Positions 38,174-50,205 of a stretch of 64,000 nucleotides of DNA are shown in pieces; positions within the stretch are counted from its first letter, which is position 1, and the number at the start of each line of letters is the position of its first letter. This stretch comes from Blakeslea trispora. Taxonomy: Eukaryota > Mucoromycota > Mucoromycetes > Mucorales > Choanephoraceae. The stretch covers positions 124,001-188,000 of the forward strand of contig JAIWNE010000030.1 in assembly GCA_025331445.1 (NCBI GenBank), given 5' to 3'. Both the position numbers and the translations under genes were made by a program. The notes beneath the pieces were generated by a model. The model saw only the letters and a list, made by a program, of their open reading frames with translations. It made no database searches and had not been told where the DNA came from.

Positions 38174-38772
38174 CAAAATAATAGAAAATGAACGCTTGTA
38201 TTTGGTCTTCTTATGTTCAGAAATCGAACGAAAAATTAAAGGAGAAAAGAAAAAATAAAAGAAGGAAAGAAAAAAAAAAGAAAAAATAAAAGAACTTTTT
38301 TGCTAGAATAAATAAATCGATTGAAAAAGAAGAATCCCTCTATAATTTCAGTTGAATTCATCACCAAAAATCCAGCAAAATATAAAAAAAAAAAAATATT
38401 TTCAACCCAGTTGTGTCCCACCCCACTTTAAAGACTGATCTGTCATCAAGGTTTAATCTTTGATCCAGAAAGTGAAAATAACTTTTAGTTTATAGCATAA
38501 AAGGTTAAAAAAAATCTAAAATCTCTAAGCTAATTTTCCTACATAAAAGAAAAATAATAAAATAAAAATTCTATATTGTTTTTATGTTACAATCAAAAAA
38601 AGACTTGTTCTTCTCAAAATGGTGACTTCCGTCACTAAGACAGATATGTACACTATGTGCAAGTACAAAAAAAAAAAAAAGCAGAAGCTAGCCTAAAAAG
38701 TAAATAATGAAAGCCGTAGTTTTTTTTTTATTTATTTATTATTAATATTTTCTACATTGATCGCAAGGCTGA
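38174..38772. other. Intergenic interval
   Basis: A-rich promoter region of the velvet gene and 3' untranslated region of the threonyl-tRNA synthetase gene; no coding signal. Confidence 0.4.
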
Positions 38773-41479
38773 TTAAAGCTTGTTTTCTAAACTTCTCTCG
38801 TTCTTCAAACGTTGGACACTTTCAATCACTTGTTCCAAAGGAACAGTTTGTCCCTTAGCCTTGGTACCAACATCATCTCTGTTACGGACATTGACGGAAC
38901 GAGTATTTTGTTCAACCTCGCCAACAACAAATATAAAGTTGTATTGAGCAAGCTCAGCATTTCTAATCTTCTTGTTAAGGGTATTATCGCCCAAGTCAGC
39001 ATCGGCATAAACGCCAAGCTTGACCAACTGGTCAACAATTTCTTGAGCGTAACCATTGAAAGCTTGAGCAACAGGAACAACTTGAATTTGGCGAGGAGAT
39101 AACCAAAAGGGGAACTTGCCGGCAAAGTGCTCGATCACAATACCCATCATACGTTCAACTGAACCAAGAATGGCACGATGGATAATGACGGGACGAGCCA
39201 TAGCATCTTCGGCACCAGTATTGTCAGTACGGTATTCCAACTTGAAACGTTCGGGCAATTGGAAATCAAGTTGAATAGTAGCACATTGATGCTTACGACG
39301 AAGAGCATCTGAGATAACAATATCAATCTTGGGACCATAGAAAGCACCATCTCCAGGATCAACATCCCATGTAGTGCCCTTTTGAGCTGTGAAACGGTTC
39401 AAAGAGTCTTCCAACATCTATTCCGCTCAGAAAATGAATAACAGGCCAATGATTCTATTAAACTAAATTACCTTTTCTGCCTTGTTCCAGACATCGAGTT
39501 CACCAATGTAGTTTTCAGGGCGAGTAGAGAGCTTCAAGTGGAAATCGAAGCCAAAGATACCATAGACCTTGTTCAAGAAGTCAAAGCAGCCAGCCATTTC
39601 TTGTTCAATCTATCGTAGAAAATGAGCCGGTGTGTCTACAACAACCATTCAGACATTACCTGATCAATACGACAGAAAATGTGAGCATCGTCTTGTTGGA
39701 AACGACGAACACGAGTCAAACCAGAAAGAGCACCTGAGAATTCGTTACGGTGAAGAACGCCAAAGTCTGCGAAACGAACTGGAAGATCACGATAACTTCT
39801 TTCCTTGTGGCCAAACATCAAACAGTGACCAGGACAGTTCATTGGCTTCAATGCGAATTCTTCTTTATCTACTTCAAGACAGAACATGTTTTCCTTGTAT
39901 TTTTGAGCATGACCGGATTGATTCCAAAGCTTCAAGTTGAACATGTTAGGAGTGATGACTTCAGTGAAACCTCTTTGTTGATATTCATCCTAACAAAAAA
40001 AAGAAGCCGATTAGAACTATATCCAAATAAGTCTCTATCAACCCGTTTACCTTAATCAAACTCATCAAAGCATTGTAGACACGAGCACCATGAGGAAGCA
40101 TAAAAGCAGAACCAGGCGATAATTCATGGAAGAAGAAAAGCTCTTGTTCCTAGTTATTCAAAAGTTAGACATGACTGTCTGTCCCTTAAAGCTGCCCTGA
40201 GATATTTCTTTTTTTTTTTTACCTTGCCAATCTTACGATGATCACGCTTAGCAGCTTCTTCAATGAATTGCTTGTATTCAGTCATCAATTTCTTGTCAGG
40301 GAAAGAGATACCATAGATACGTTGAAGAGAGTCATTCTTAGCATCACCCAAAAAGTAGGAAGCAGAATTCTAAGGCGAATGATTGAATTATCTCTTCTTT
40401 TTTAGTAGAGAAAGAATAAAAAGGTTGAATGTGTTACCTTGGTGACAGAGAAAGCCTTTACGCGACCAGTATGAGGAACATGAGGACCTCTACATAAATC
40501 GATCAAAGGACCACATCTGTAGACAGTGGTGCTAGAGCCGTCAGGAATCTTATCGTTGATAATGTGCACTTTGTAAGGGTTGTGCTTGAACATTTCCAAA
40601 ATATCTTCCTTTGAAATAACAAGACGTTCGAAAGTTTGCTTTTCCTTGGCAAATTGGCCAACCAATTTTTCAAGGTTAGAGTAATCTGTTTGGCTGACAG
40701 CTCTAGTGAATTGAAAAAAAAAAAGGAATGTTGATATTAGATCAAAATAAAAGGGGGGGGAGAGGAAACATACCTGTCAGAAAGACCCATTTCATAATAG
40801 AAACCACCTTCCTTCAATGGAGGACCGATACACAAATTACAACCATAGTGACGCTCACAAGCTTCACCCAACATGTGAGCAGATGAATGCCAGAAGACCA
40901 TCTTACCCTCATCATTTTCAAAGTCAAGCAATTCTAATTTACATGACTTTTCAAGAGGACGAGTCATATCCCAAAGCTCGCCATCTACCTTAGCAATGAC
41001 TGTACGCTCAGCAAGAGACTTGGCAATACCAGCAGCAATGGTCATAGGAGAAGTTTCCCAAGAAGTACCTTCCTTAGTAGAGCCATCAGGCAAAGTGACA
41101 GTGATGGGCTCACGAGGTTGTTCTAGAAGAAAACATACGATTTAGATCATTTTATGCAATTGGTCCATTTTCTCTTAAATTATGCTATTTACTGGCAATT
41201 TCAGCATCAGCAGCTGCTTTCAATTTATCAAACATCTCAATACGGTGTTGAAGATATTCAGGAGGAGGTGTCATCTAAATTGATTTCACGTAGAAAAAAA
41301 ATCATGTTAAAACTTAAGCATATTTCAAAAACGAAATTATTTTGAAGACACAAATAAGAAAAATATTGAAAGAATAAAAGTACCTCAAGAGGATAAGCGC
41401 TAGCATTGGCATCCTTCTTGGACTTGGGAGCCTTAGGCTTCTTCTCATTCTTGGGTACGGTTTGTTCAGGAGCTGACAT
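38773..41479 (-). CDS. Threonyl-tRNA synthetase, cytosolic type
   Basis: Nine minus-strand exons (41384-41479, 41193-41274, 40774-41122, 40438-40702, 40223-40369, 40051-40149, 39660-39989, 39472-39609, 38773-39417) give 716 residues. Charges tRNA(Thr) with threonine. Order: Lys/Pro-rich N-terminal extension ([15 protein letters not shown]), TGS domain ([20 protein letters not shown]), editing domain with [16 protein letters not shown] and the later [10 protein letters not shown], then the class II core: HGARVYNAL (motif 1 region), the zinc-cysteine loop [16 protein letters not shown], motif 2 [15 protein letters not shown], motif 3 [13 protein letters not shown]. The anticodon-binding domain includes [14 protein letters not shown] and [14 protein letters not shown]. 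No mitochondrial presequence is evident from this start, but an alternative upstream or internal start for dual targeting cannot be excluded. Confidence 0.97.
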
Positions 41480-43307
41480 GGTCGTGTTTTGAACAAGAAA
41501 AAAAAAAAAGAGAAAAAAGATAAGGTGGAGAATCAAAAAAATTGTTTTTATGTGAAAAATGTTTTAGACAAGCCACAATGCTCTTTTTTCAGTTTAAAAT
41601 TGGATCATGCTGAGGGTGGGATAGACAGGAGAGAAACTGAGTAGTAGACTTCAAACTGTTAGTTACATCATTGTGTATTTGATAAGCTAGACGTCCGTAG
41701 AAAATAGCAGCCCGTATATGATATAGTATGCCACAAACGTGTTGTAATAAAAGCTTCACCTTCAGTGAAATCACCAATAAATTGTTGGTAGAAAAAATTA
41801 TCAAAGCTGCATCTGTTGTAGACATACAAAGTTTCGAGCTCACGTGAAGATGCATAACAGATTCCTTCACCTTTCTGTCTCTCTGTCCTCTCCCCCCCTC
41901 TTCATTTTTGACACGTTTCAAAGATGTCCGATGTTGACACAGCAGAATTTTTTTTTCTCGGTTCAATTGAGTTTTTTGACCATCCTATTTCTAGACATAT
42001 AGTAGAAGTTTACTCCTGTCTTGTTCGAATTTATATGAAGTTTCTTTAAGAAAAAAAGCTCGCAGCTTCCACACTTGTAGTCTCCCTTTTTGTTTACTGT
42101 TTATCTTGTTACTTTCTGCTTTTAGAGAAAAGCAATAAAGCTACAGCAATCACAGTCATTTATCGATGATTAGCTAGTATACCATGTAAGCCAACAAACA
42201 AATCAGAAACAGCTGCTCTTTTTGAATCCAAGCGAATTGACATGATACCTCTACTTTATATACAAAGACTGTCGAGTTGGTTATTATATCATAAAGCTAC
42301 ATTTTGCTTTGGAATATTAGTTCCTTTCAATTGACAATACAAAGATCTTGAGTGCAACATGGTCAATGACAAGCATAATTATAAATACAAATATATTAGT
42401 TGCTCGATTTTAGAGTATTTGATTTAAAAACAATTCTTTGAACTTATGATCGTTTCAACCACTAAAATACCATTCAATATAAGTGTACATCTTTCAACAG
42501 AATGGACACTCTTAAATAAAGCGACTATCATGTAGTAGAATACAGAATGATCGCTCAACATCAATGTCTTCCAAGTATTACAATAACGAATGGCTTACAT
42601 ATGGCAATCATGATTATCAAGAATAACTTATTTGGCTATAAATAAAAGATGAAGTCAATACAACTGATACAGATACGCTTGTAGAATAGAAATCTTCTTT
42701 TGTTCTCTACTTTTTGGAATAAAACTGTGTGACCAGTTTCAAAGTACTAACTCTTGCCTCATCTTTCCCATTATTGTGTCTCTACACTTCGTTCGGTTTT
42801 GAGTATTAGATTTTCTTATCATGACCTCATCCATCAACAAACCTTTATTTGTGTGCTTTTTTCTTATTTGAATTCTCTAAGGAAGCACCAAAAAGTGGGC
42901 AATTAAACTCCAGCTTTTAAATTGAAATCTGTTTCGTGGTTCTTAGTTTTATTTACCAACTGGATAAAATATAATGGCTAATTTTGAATAAATGATAATA
43001 ATAGAGTAGTAATACTGACCAAGATGTTGGTAAGGAGATATGAAATATTGATAGAATATAAAATATAGTCAAATGGACAAAATTGTAAAAGAAGAAAAAT
43101 GGTGAAATAAGGAAAACTATTGGAAAGTGGTTCTTATATGTCTTGATGATTGTAACCTGATACAGATCACAACACCAGAACACATAAAACCCAAAAGAGT
43201 CGTCAAAAGCAAATTTGGTCAAATTTAACTCAGCTCAGAACAAATCCTCTATTTCCTGGTAACTTAAGGAATTTAATATCCGTCTGTGAGATTTTTTACA
43301 AACCTGT
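41480..43307. other. Gene-poor interval
   Basis: 1.8 kb between the synthetase gene and a transposon graveyard. A 125-codon minus frame at 41589-41966 lies across the synthetase promoter and has no recognisable content. At 42507-42540 (GGACACTCTTAAATAAAGCGACTATC) there is a degenerate single end of the 177-bp MITE family. Confidence 0.45.
42507..42540. repeat. Degenerate single end of the 177-bp MITE family
   Basis: CTCTTAAATAAAGCGACTA differs by one base from the MITE end at 13720-13739. No second end visible. Confidence 0.45.
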
Positions 43308-44320
43308 TTGTTTCGTGTTTCGCAGGCATGGAGCAGACAGCTGAATCTCAAGGTGAAGTATGGTGAAAGACCTCCAGACAACCGAGTGATGAAAGGTGAA
43401 ATGATGACTGAGCTGAAGCCGCTGTTGTTTGAAGAAGATTTAGATGGATTTCATCAAAAGATTGAGGCTTTCTTTGATGAATATTCAAACTTTCCGAGTT
43501 TTTTGATTATTTTGAGAAAGAGTGGTGCAGTGAGGATAAGTTCAAGATTTGGAGCCGTGCTTATCATCCTCTCGAGTTTAGCCATATGCTTGCCAACAAT
43601 TGCATTGAGTCCTGGCACAACCAGCTCAAAACTGTGTATTTGTTGAGAAGCAGAAACAAGATATTGGATCGATTGGTCTATGTTTTGACAGAAGAAGTTG
43701 AGTACGATCTTGAGAAGGAGAAGGCCAGGATCTTGCAAAACACAGGCGCAATGACCCTTGGTCAAAGAGAAAGGAGAAGAGTTGAGTTGGAAGCTGAAAG
43801 AATTCCAGAAGAAATGAGAAGCAGAATGGTTACATTCTTTGAAGAAGTTGATGTAGAAGGTGATGCTGAGGTAGAAAAGTTTTATATAATTTAATCATTT
43901 AATTCTGAGGATGTGCTGTACACTGCTTCAATTAATAAAGACCAAGTTATCAGAAGCTGTACATGCTACTATTTCCAAAAAACAAAAGGCTCTGTAAACA
44001 TTTGCACTTGTTGAAGCTTCATGTTCCTCACTTGAGCTTCCCTCAACCCATAACAATCAACATCTTTTCTAATGATGCTCCTATCGCTGAACAAAATCAC
44101 GATAGTGCTGCTGAAGAACTTTCACAAATTCAATACGAGCTTTTTCAAGCAAGTAATATCATACCATAATCGAAACGATTTGCTCCAAACACAAAACTGT
44201 ACAACACTTGAAGAAGCAAAACTTCTAAAAAGCAACATGCAAACATCCTTGAATGCCTTGCAAGCATTCATGGATAAATACAACAACCTCACTAGAATGA
44301 ACACACAAAGACAATAGTCG
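43308..44320 (+). pseudogene. MULE-type transposase relic with SWIM zinc finger
   Basis: Three frames carry successive pieces of one protein. 43308-43500 gives an N-terminal part (NRVMKGEMMTELKPLLFEED). After a frame change near 43495 comes the conserved block around FEKEWCSEDKFKIWSRAYHP and then MLANNCIESWHNQLKTVYL, typical of fungal MULE transposases. After 43894 a further shift leads to a SWIM-like zinc-finger region (CKHLHLLKLHVPHLSFPQ) and a Gln/Asn/Leu-rich tail to about 44317. MULE transposases normally are one long ORF of over 500 residues with the SWIM finger near the C-terminus, so this is a frameshifted 5'-truncated copy. I could not find its terminal repeats. Confidence 0.7.
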
Positions 44321-44737
44321 TTTTTTTTTTTTTTTTTCAATAAATAATATAACATTTTTTCCTTCAAAAACACTTAGCAATTATTTTGTTCAGAACCTTA
44401 AGCCATCTTTCTAAATAACAGAGTTTTGCAAGCCACAAACGGTGTTTAAGTTACCAGGAAATATAATCGTTCCAAGACTCATCTTACAAGTCTTCCTCCT
44501 TCTTTTTTTGGCGTTTTATATGGAGAATCAAATAAACCTTTGGAAATGAAGAAAAAATAGAAAGTATTGTGACAAAAAATTACCATATATGGAACAGCTA
44601 AAGAACAACAACAAGCTCTATATGAATGTGCAAACAAACTTAAAAATGATATGAGAAGCCTCAAGCAAAAACCGTGGATAACAAGCAATGAAAAAATTAC
44701 ATAGATTAAGCCTAAACCAGCCTGGGAGGGGGTTTAA

Positions 44738-44757
44738 GGGGAGGGACGACCCTCCCC
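44738..44757. repeat. Perfect GC-rich hairpin
   Basis: GGGGAGGG-ACGA-CCCTCCCC: 8-bp stem with a 4-base loop, strikingly GC-rich for this DNA. It lies between two transposon relics and may be a transposon end structure. Confidence 0.6.
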
Positions 44758-44766
44758 CTCACGCAA

Positions 44767-45412
44767 AGCAAGGTTGAATCAATTCATTACCAAGGTACAT
44801 CTTCAAAATAACCACATCCAAGTATTTGACAATACAAGCCTTTTGTATGTATTTGCAAATTTTACTTTTGGGAATGTCATTGTAGATTCTATAAACGAAA
44901 AAGTGCTTGATTTGATAAGGGATAGCCTGAAACACAATCTTTTCTGATAAAGCTGATTTTTTTGATGAAGAAATTAATAACATTGAGGTCTATAGAGTTT
45001 CAAATGAATATCTACAAACAACAAGCACAGGCAATTTTCTGCCTGTCAGGTCAACTTTAAAAGTAGAGAGTATTACAACGCTACTTAAAAATTTTGATCC
45101 TCAAAGAGGTTTATGCAATGGTTGTAGGTTAATCTTAAAAAGTATTCGTTCAGTAAGTCCTTGAAGTTGCAGTGATGAATGGTCTGAGCAATGATCATAA
45201 GCAAATCGAGAGTACTCCTGAAATAACCATCTCTACTTTGGGAGGTAACCATCCGTTTATTTTTTCAAAAAAGCAATTTACTATCAAGCTAAGCTTTAAC
45301 ATGACTATTCAAAGGATTTGATTTTCGTTTTTCTTTATTCACACATGGTCAATTATATATTGCTTTCTCTCAATGCGCTGATGTTCAAGAAATTGGTGCT
45401 CTACTTCAATAA
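44767..45412 (+). pseudogene. Pif1/Helitron-type helicase C-terminal relic
   Basis: Read through several frame changes. 44778-44945 gives a piece containing VDSINEKVLDLIRDSL; about 44943-45165 gives FFDEEINNIEVYRVSNEY and LLKNFDPQRGLCNGCRLIL, matching the hallmark of Helitron and Pif1-like helicases (usually LLRNLDPxxGLCNGTRL). Downstream, FIFSKKQFTIKLSFNMTIQR and, after a shift, LFTHGQLYIAFSQC correspond to the family's terminal helicase motifs (QFPxxLAFAMTINKSQG and HGQLYVALSR). Only the C-terminal third is present and it is broken, so this is a dead fragment of a Helitron or of a host Pif1 copy. Rep/endonuclease sequence is not seen upstream. Confidence 0.7.
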
Positions 45413-45949
45413 AACTACTTAAAATCATTTATCCTGAACTTTTTTGTAAAAAAAAAATATCGTTATTTTTTAAACAATACTTTATCATCAAAATATCATG
45501 CAAGTTTGAGTGTGGGTAATAAAAGCGAGGACCAGGATTCAAACCGAAGGCGACGACGACCGTAAAACGAGCGTAGCGAGTAGGGCGGCTAGTAATTGAG
45601 TACTAGGAAATAAAGGATTTCATTTTTTCGAAAACATGAAATCTCTAACTTCAATGACTTCCTTATTTTAGATATAGATAGATAGCTTTATTCATATTAG
45701 TGAAATTGATAATGGTAATTGATATTTGATTAATCCTAATTTTTTTGTAGTTCCTTGATATGGTAGAATGTTTGATTGTAAGCGAAATAAAAAAGATATA
45801 AAATGAGAAAAGATGTTGTGATGGGAAATAGTAACTAAGCACATTTATACATCTACTCAAGGATCAATGTAACCAGTCTTTCTAAAATAGGAAGTCGGGT
45901 CTCATTGGCTTATTTCAAACGCCAATTTCTATAGGTTTGACTTATCGGC
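45413..45949. other. Repeat-rich interval
   Basis: Includes 45530-45600, a GC-rich patch with AGCGTAGCGAG-like phrases resembling the repeat near 63.3 kb, and the small palindrome CTAGTA-ATTGAG-TACTAG around 45590-45607. No gene seen. Confidence 0.4.
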
Positions 45950-48420
45950 TCTGCAGCCACTGGTGCTCCGAATCTTTAATGACGCTTTAGCACTCTCCCT
46001 TTTTCCTTCTTCATGGCTGATGTCTGTCATGGCCCTCCTCCCAAAAAAGGGAGACCTGACCCCAGTCCGGAACTATCGCCCTATTCAGCTTGTCAACACT
46101 GATACCATGATGTTCACTAGACTGCTCAATCAAAGACTTACGGCCAATGCCTCCCACTTGATCAATCAGTATCATATTGGCTTCTTACCTGGTCATTTCA
46201 TTGCGGAACATGGTCTATTGACTCAAATGATTATGGAAGATGCCTGCTACAACCCAGAGGAGTTTACAACTGCCATTGGTATGCTTCTGGACCAGGAAAA
46301 AGCGTATGACCGAGTCAATCTTAGCTATTTAGAGGCCGGTTCATGCCGCTTGGGTGTCCCCACTATTTTCACCTCCTCTGTATGCTCTTTGTTTCGAGAC
46401 AACAAGATCGCAATCAATTGAATGGCTCGATATCTTATAGAACCGTGGCAAAACGACGAGGCCTCAAACAGGGCGACCCGATCTCCTGTATATTGTACAA
46501 CTTTACCCTAGAACCTCTATTGCGGTTCATCCTTCAAGATGCATCTTACCAAGGTTATTCCTTTGTCAACCATCAGCTAAGCTCTCATTCTCTTCCGAAT
46601 ATCAAACACCTTAGCTATGCTGATGACATGCTCGTTTTTCTCCGGGATCATGCAGACCTCTGCCTCAAATACTAAGATCAACTTTTCCAAGATCAATGCC
46701 TTCTCCTTAGCAGGGCCCAACCTCAATGAATATTGGCTACCTGTATTGGAGGGGCTTCAGATTTCTAAAGTCTGGAATCGGACTGACTCTGAACCATTAA
46801 TTTATCTTGGTTTTCCCTTGATACAGTCGGCACCACAGTGAGCTTCTTTTACCTTCACCTTCCTTCGCTCGCTCCGCCGAGTAGTCGAACTCCACAGCAC
46901 CCGCAACCTCTCTGTACTTGATCGAGCCACCGTCCCTAATGTCCTCTTACTGTATCAATGTTAGCACATTATGCGTGCTACTCCTTTCCCCAAATCGACT
47001 CTGAGCTCTATCCAATCAATTGTCTCTGGCTTTGTGTCCCGTGGCATCTATCCTCGCCTAAGCTGAGAAATCATGACTTCCACTAATACTGTGGAGGCTT
47101 GGGGGTTCTTGATCCTGCAGTTCAACAACATGCGCTCTTCTACAAATGTATTGATCCCTTTCTCTTTTACAGGCTTTACCGTACTCTGGTTCAGCAATTC
47201 CTTTTTGTCCACCTAGCTAATCAGTTTCAAACAGCCAACGTCCTCTCTTGCCTCTTATTCCCTCTTGCCCACCCTCGACTTAAGAGCACCATGGCCTCTA
47301 ATATCACCTTGGTCTGCCGGACAATTGACTCCACTCCCTGTGCGTTGGACGCTCTCTTACTGCCCTTGCGTGCAATTGTGGACGCTGACTGCTGCTACTC
47401 ACTCCCTCGCCCCCTATTACATGCCACTGTTGCTGACTTTTACGAATATCATCCCAATGGGCATTTTCTGACCGCAAAGCAGTCTCGTGCTGAGATCCCT
47501 TTCTCCTCTAACTCTGTCACCCGCTTTCGCAATACTGCGATGTCTGGTACTTGTGTCTTTAGTCCTGTTTCTGTTCAATGTATTCGGCCCTCTTCCCTTT
47601 GTCTGTATAACCCTGCCCACCCCTCAGTCATTCTCAAATCATGCAACTTCTTTGCTTTCCGCCGTCTACTCTTACTGTCTGGGGATGACCCCGCGCTGTA
47701 CAGCCCTTGTACCTCATGCAAGACATTTCGTGCCCAGATCACTAAACGCTCCACGGTTCTTAGTGTCCATCAACAGACTCTATCTAAAGCTGCCTTGTCT
47801 CGTTTCTGGCGCCTGGCTCTCACTACAGTTCAGCGTAATGTTCTCTACCGCTTACTACATCGATTGATACCCACTCGACGTCTACTATTTCACATCTTGC
47901 CTGCGCAGTACCCCTCCTCTGCCTGCGAGTTCTGTGTCGATGTTGAAGATATCTATCATTTGTTCTTTCGTTGTCCCCCCCCCCAAGTTCATCTTTTGGG
48001 ATCATCTAATTCATGAATACCTTTGGCCTGGCTCCACCATCGACCACATCTTTGTTGCGCTCTCCTCCTTGGACTTTCGCTCCATACGGCTACTGCCTTC
48101 GTGGCCCCTCTCAGCCACCCTACTTCTCACAATCGCCCTATCTGAGGTATGGAGGTTGCACTGGCTTGGCATATTTGAGAAAATACCGTACCCTGCCCCT
48201 GCTGATTTTCCTAATCTTCGATTCGCAATCCAGCGCAGGCACTCTGAAGATTCCCTTGTTGAAGAATAGTTCTTAAACTTGTTTTATTTTATTTGTCTCC
48301 CAAACACCTAGTCTAGTCACTCTCTTTCTCTACTTATTTACTATCCAATCAATTGTTGAGCACCGCTTTCAATTTTCCTAATTGATACGTGCAACAAATA
48401 AAACTCCTTTCAAGAAAAAA
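45950..48420 (+). mobile_element. 5'-truncated, frameshifted LINE (non-LTR retrotransposon)
   Basis: Pieces of one reverse-transcriptase ORF lie in order in different frames. 45963-46421 holds the finger/palm motifs (PKKGDLTPVRNYRPIQLVN; LLDQEKAYDRVNLSYLE); 46430-46675 has RGLKQGDPISCILYNFTLEP and the catalytic YADD box; 47099-48016 has the connection region and a C-terminal zinc-knuckle (CEFCVDVEDIYHLFFRC, a C-x2-C-x7-H-x4-C spacing), after which a C8 run at 47978-47985 marks another frame change; the tail reaches 48270. The endonuclease domain is missing. The element ends in a short A-run after AATAAA at about 48415. It looks like an L1/Tx1-like LINE inserted by target-primed reverse transcription and now dead. 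No target duplication could be confirmed. Confidence 0.85.
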
Positions 48421-49922
48421 TAGATTTGACTGTGGAACAAACATATATCCTGTTGTCATATTAAAAACAAAGTTTGATAACAATAAATAAGCTTAAATAA
48501 GCTTTCATTGCTAACATTACTGTTTACTTTCCTAAATCCAGGGTTTACTTGTTTCGCTTATCTTCATCATATACCTTGTTAATGAAGACGAATGAGTTTT
48601 AGACTGAATCAAAGCTCGTCTTTTGCTGATTCATGAAACTCTATTTCAAGCCAGATGGATAGTATTTTAATGCAAATATTGAAATGTAACACAAGTTTAT
48701 GCGCTTCATCCAACAATTGTTTTTTTGTTTGCCTTGATTCACCAGTTAATTTAGAGCTGATTATCAAAAATAAAGTAATGCATGTGCTCATCATTGTTCT
48801 CTCATAATTGGGCAGCTTTATACTAATTAGAATCGCGTTTGAGACAGTAGAGATATGTTCAAAAAGTTTCACCCTGAAATTTTTTGAATGTATCTATAGA
48901 TACTTTTCATGTCAATCATCATTATAGATAGTCGTTTCTCAAACATTCGATGAAGCAAGAGACGTAAGGGCTTCATCGAACTAAGCTTGATTGAATTGTT
49001 GAGTATGAGCAAATGGGGTGGGAAAAAACAGCTGATAGACTATACTATCTGCATGTGTAACACACACATAACATAAGAGTTTTTTAATACATGGCCTGAT
49101 TCAGATGGCTTTCTTGATTAAACCAAGGTGGAATGCTTCATTGCTTTTTTTGTAGTCTCTTCTATAGCAATCAGTCATCTCACAGGTAGCCAAGAAATAA
49201 AAAGGGAGTAAGGGATAGTGTCGTACAACAAGCGATATAAATGTCTGTGATAGATGATATAGATGATAACTACACATCTCCCATTAAGAAAATGTCAACA
49301 AAAGATATGGGTCTAGAAGTACTCTATGCATCACATTATTCGCTACTCGTTTTTGTTTCCTGGCTACATGCAAAATGACTAGTAACTACGAAAGAGCCTA
49401 AACAAAAAGAGAGATGCAATATTCTACTTTGCTTCAACCAGGAAGCCATCCTGCTTCAATCGAGGCAGATACCTTGCTTGTGGTAAATTGGAAAGAAAAT
49501 ATTTAAGGAACTGCTTTGCGTTCTCTCTACATAATTTTTTAATTACTTACAACACACAGAGTGTTTGAAACATCAATAAAAAAACGAAGTTGGTAGCCCA
49601 TAACAGCTATATGTGCAGTACAAGCATCAAACATATGACGATTATATAAGTAAGCATGTATGTAGTACATGGCCTGGTCTAAGTGGGAGAGTTAAAGGAC
49701 AAAAGTGACAAAAAGAAGGAAAACAAAGGATCATCCAAAGAAGGCGATGATAACAGTAGATATTCAAATACAAATGTGTTGGTATGATGCTCATTCTCGC
49801 AATCTGAAAATTGACAAGGCCTCTATATGTTTATGTGGAAGTCTGTAATTTCCTTCACATTGGCCAAAATGAAACATCATTCTTTTGTGTTCTCGGAGCT
49901 CTTTCCGTGTCTTTTGTTCATG
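48421..49922. other. Gene-poor interval
   Basis: AT-rich DNA without a supported gene or repeat family that I recognise. Confidence 0.4.
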
Positions 49923-50096
49923 TACAGTCAGACCTATTGAATTTGACGTTTCATAAAAAAAAAAGGTATGTCGCATTTGCTAATATTGTTTCATCTTGAT
50001 CTGCAATCTTACGAGGGATACTAGAATGAAACAATATTAGCAAATGCGACATACCTTTTTTTTTATGAAACGTCAAATTCAATAGGTCTGACTGTA
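49923..50096. mobile_element. 174-bp palindromic MITE with about 73-bp arms
   Basis: Begins TA-CAGTCAGACCTATTGAATTTG and ends with its complement ...AATAGGTCTGACTG-TA. The arms (49923 to about 49995, and about 50024-50096) are nearly perfect inverted repeats containing ATGAAACGTCAAATTC and an A/T run; the short centre holds CTTGATCTGCAATCTTACGAG. TA flanks and CAGT ends point to Tc1/mariner mobilisation. It lies about 110 bases upstream of the ATG at 50206, inside that gene's promoter. Confidence 0.88.
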
Positions 50097-50205
50097 ATGA
50101 AAATTTGCCTTGCTGCTGTGTAACAATAGTCGTTTCCATAAGTATGGTCTAACATACAATTAATTGAGTCTCTTTACCTTTACTTCACTTTACTCTGCTT
50201 CTGCT

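Noticed and set aside
41589..41966. 125-codon minus-strand ORF upstream of threonyl-tRNA synthetase
   Set aside because: Low-information composition, lies over the synthetase promoter, no domain recognised.
45531..45600. tRNA-like T-loop (GGTTTGAATCC on the minus strand)
   Set aside because: No acceptor, D or anticodon stems fit around it; it belongs to a GC-rich dispersed repeat.
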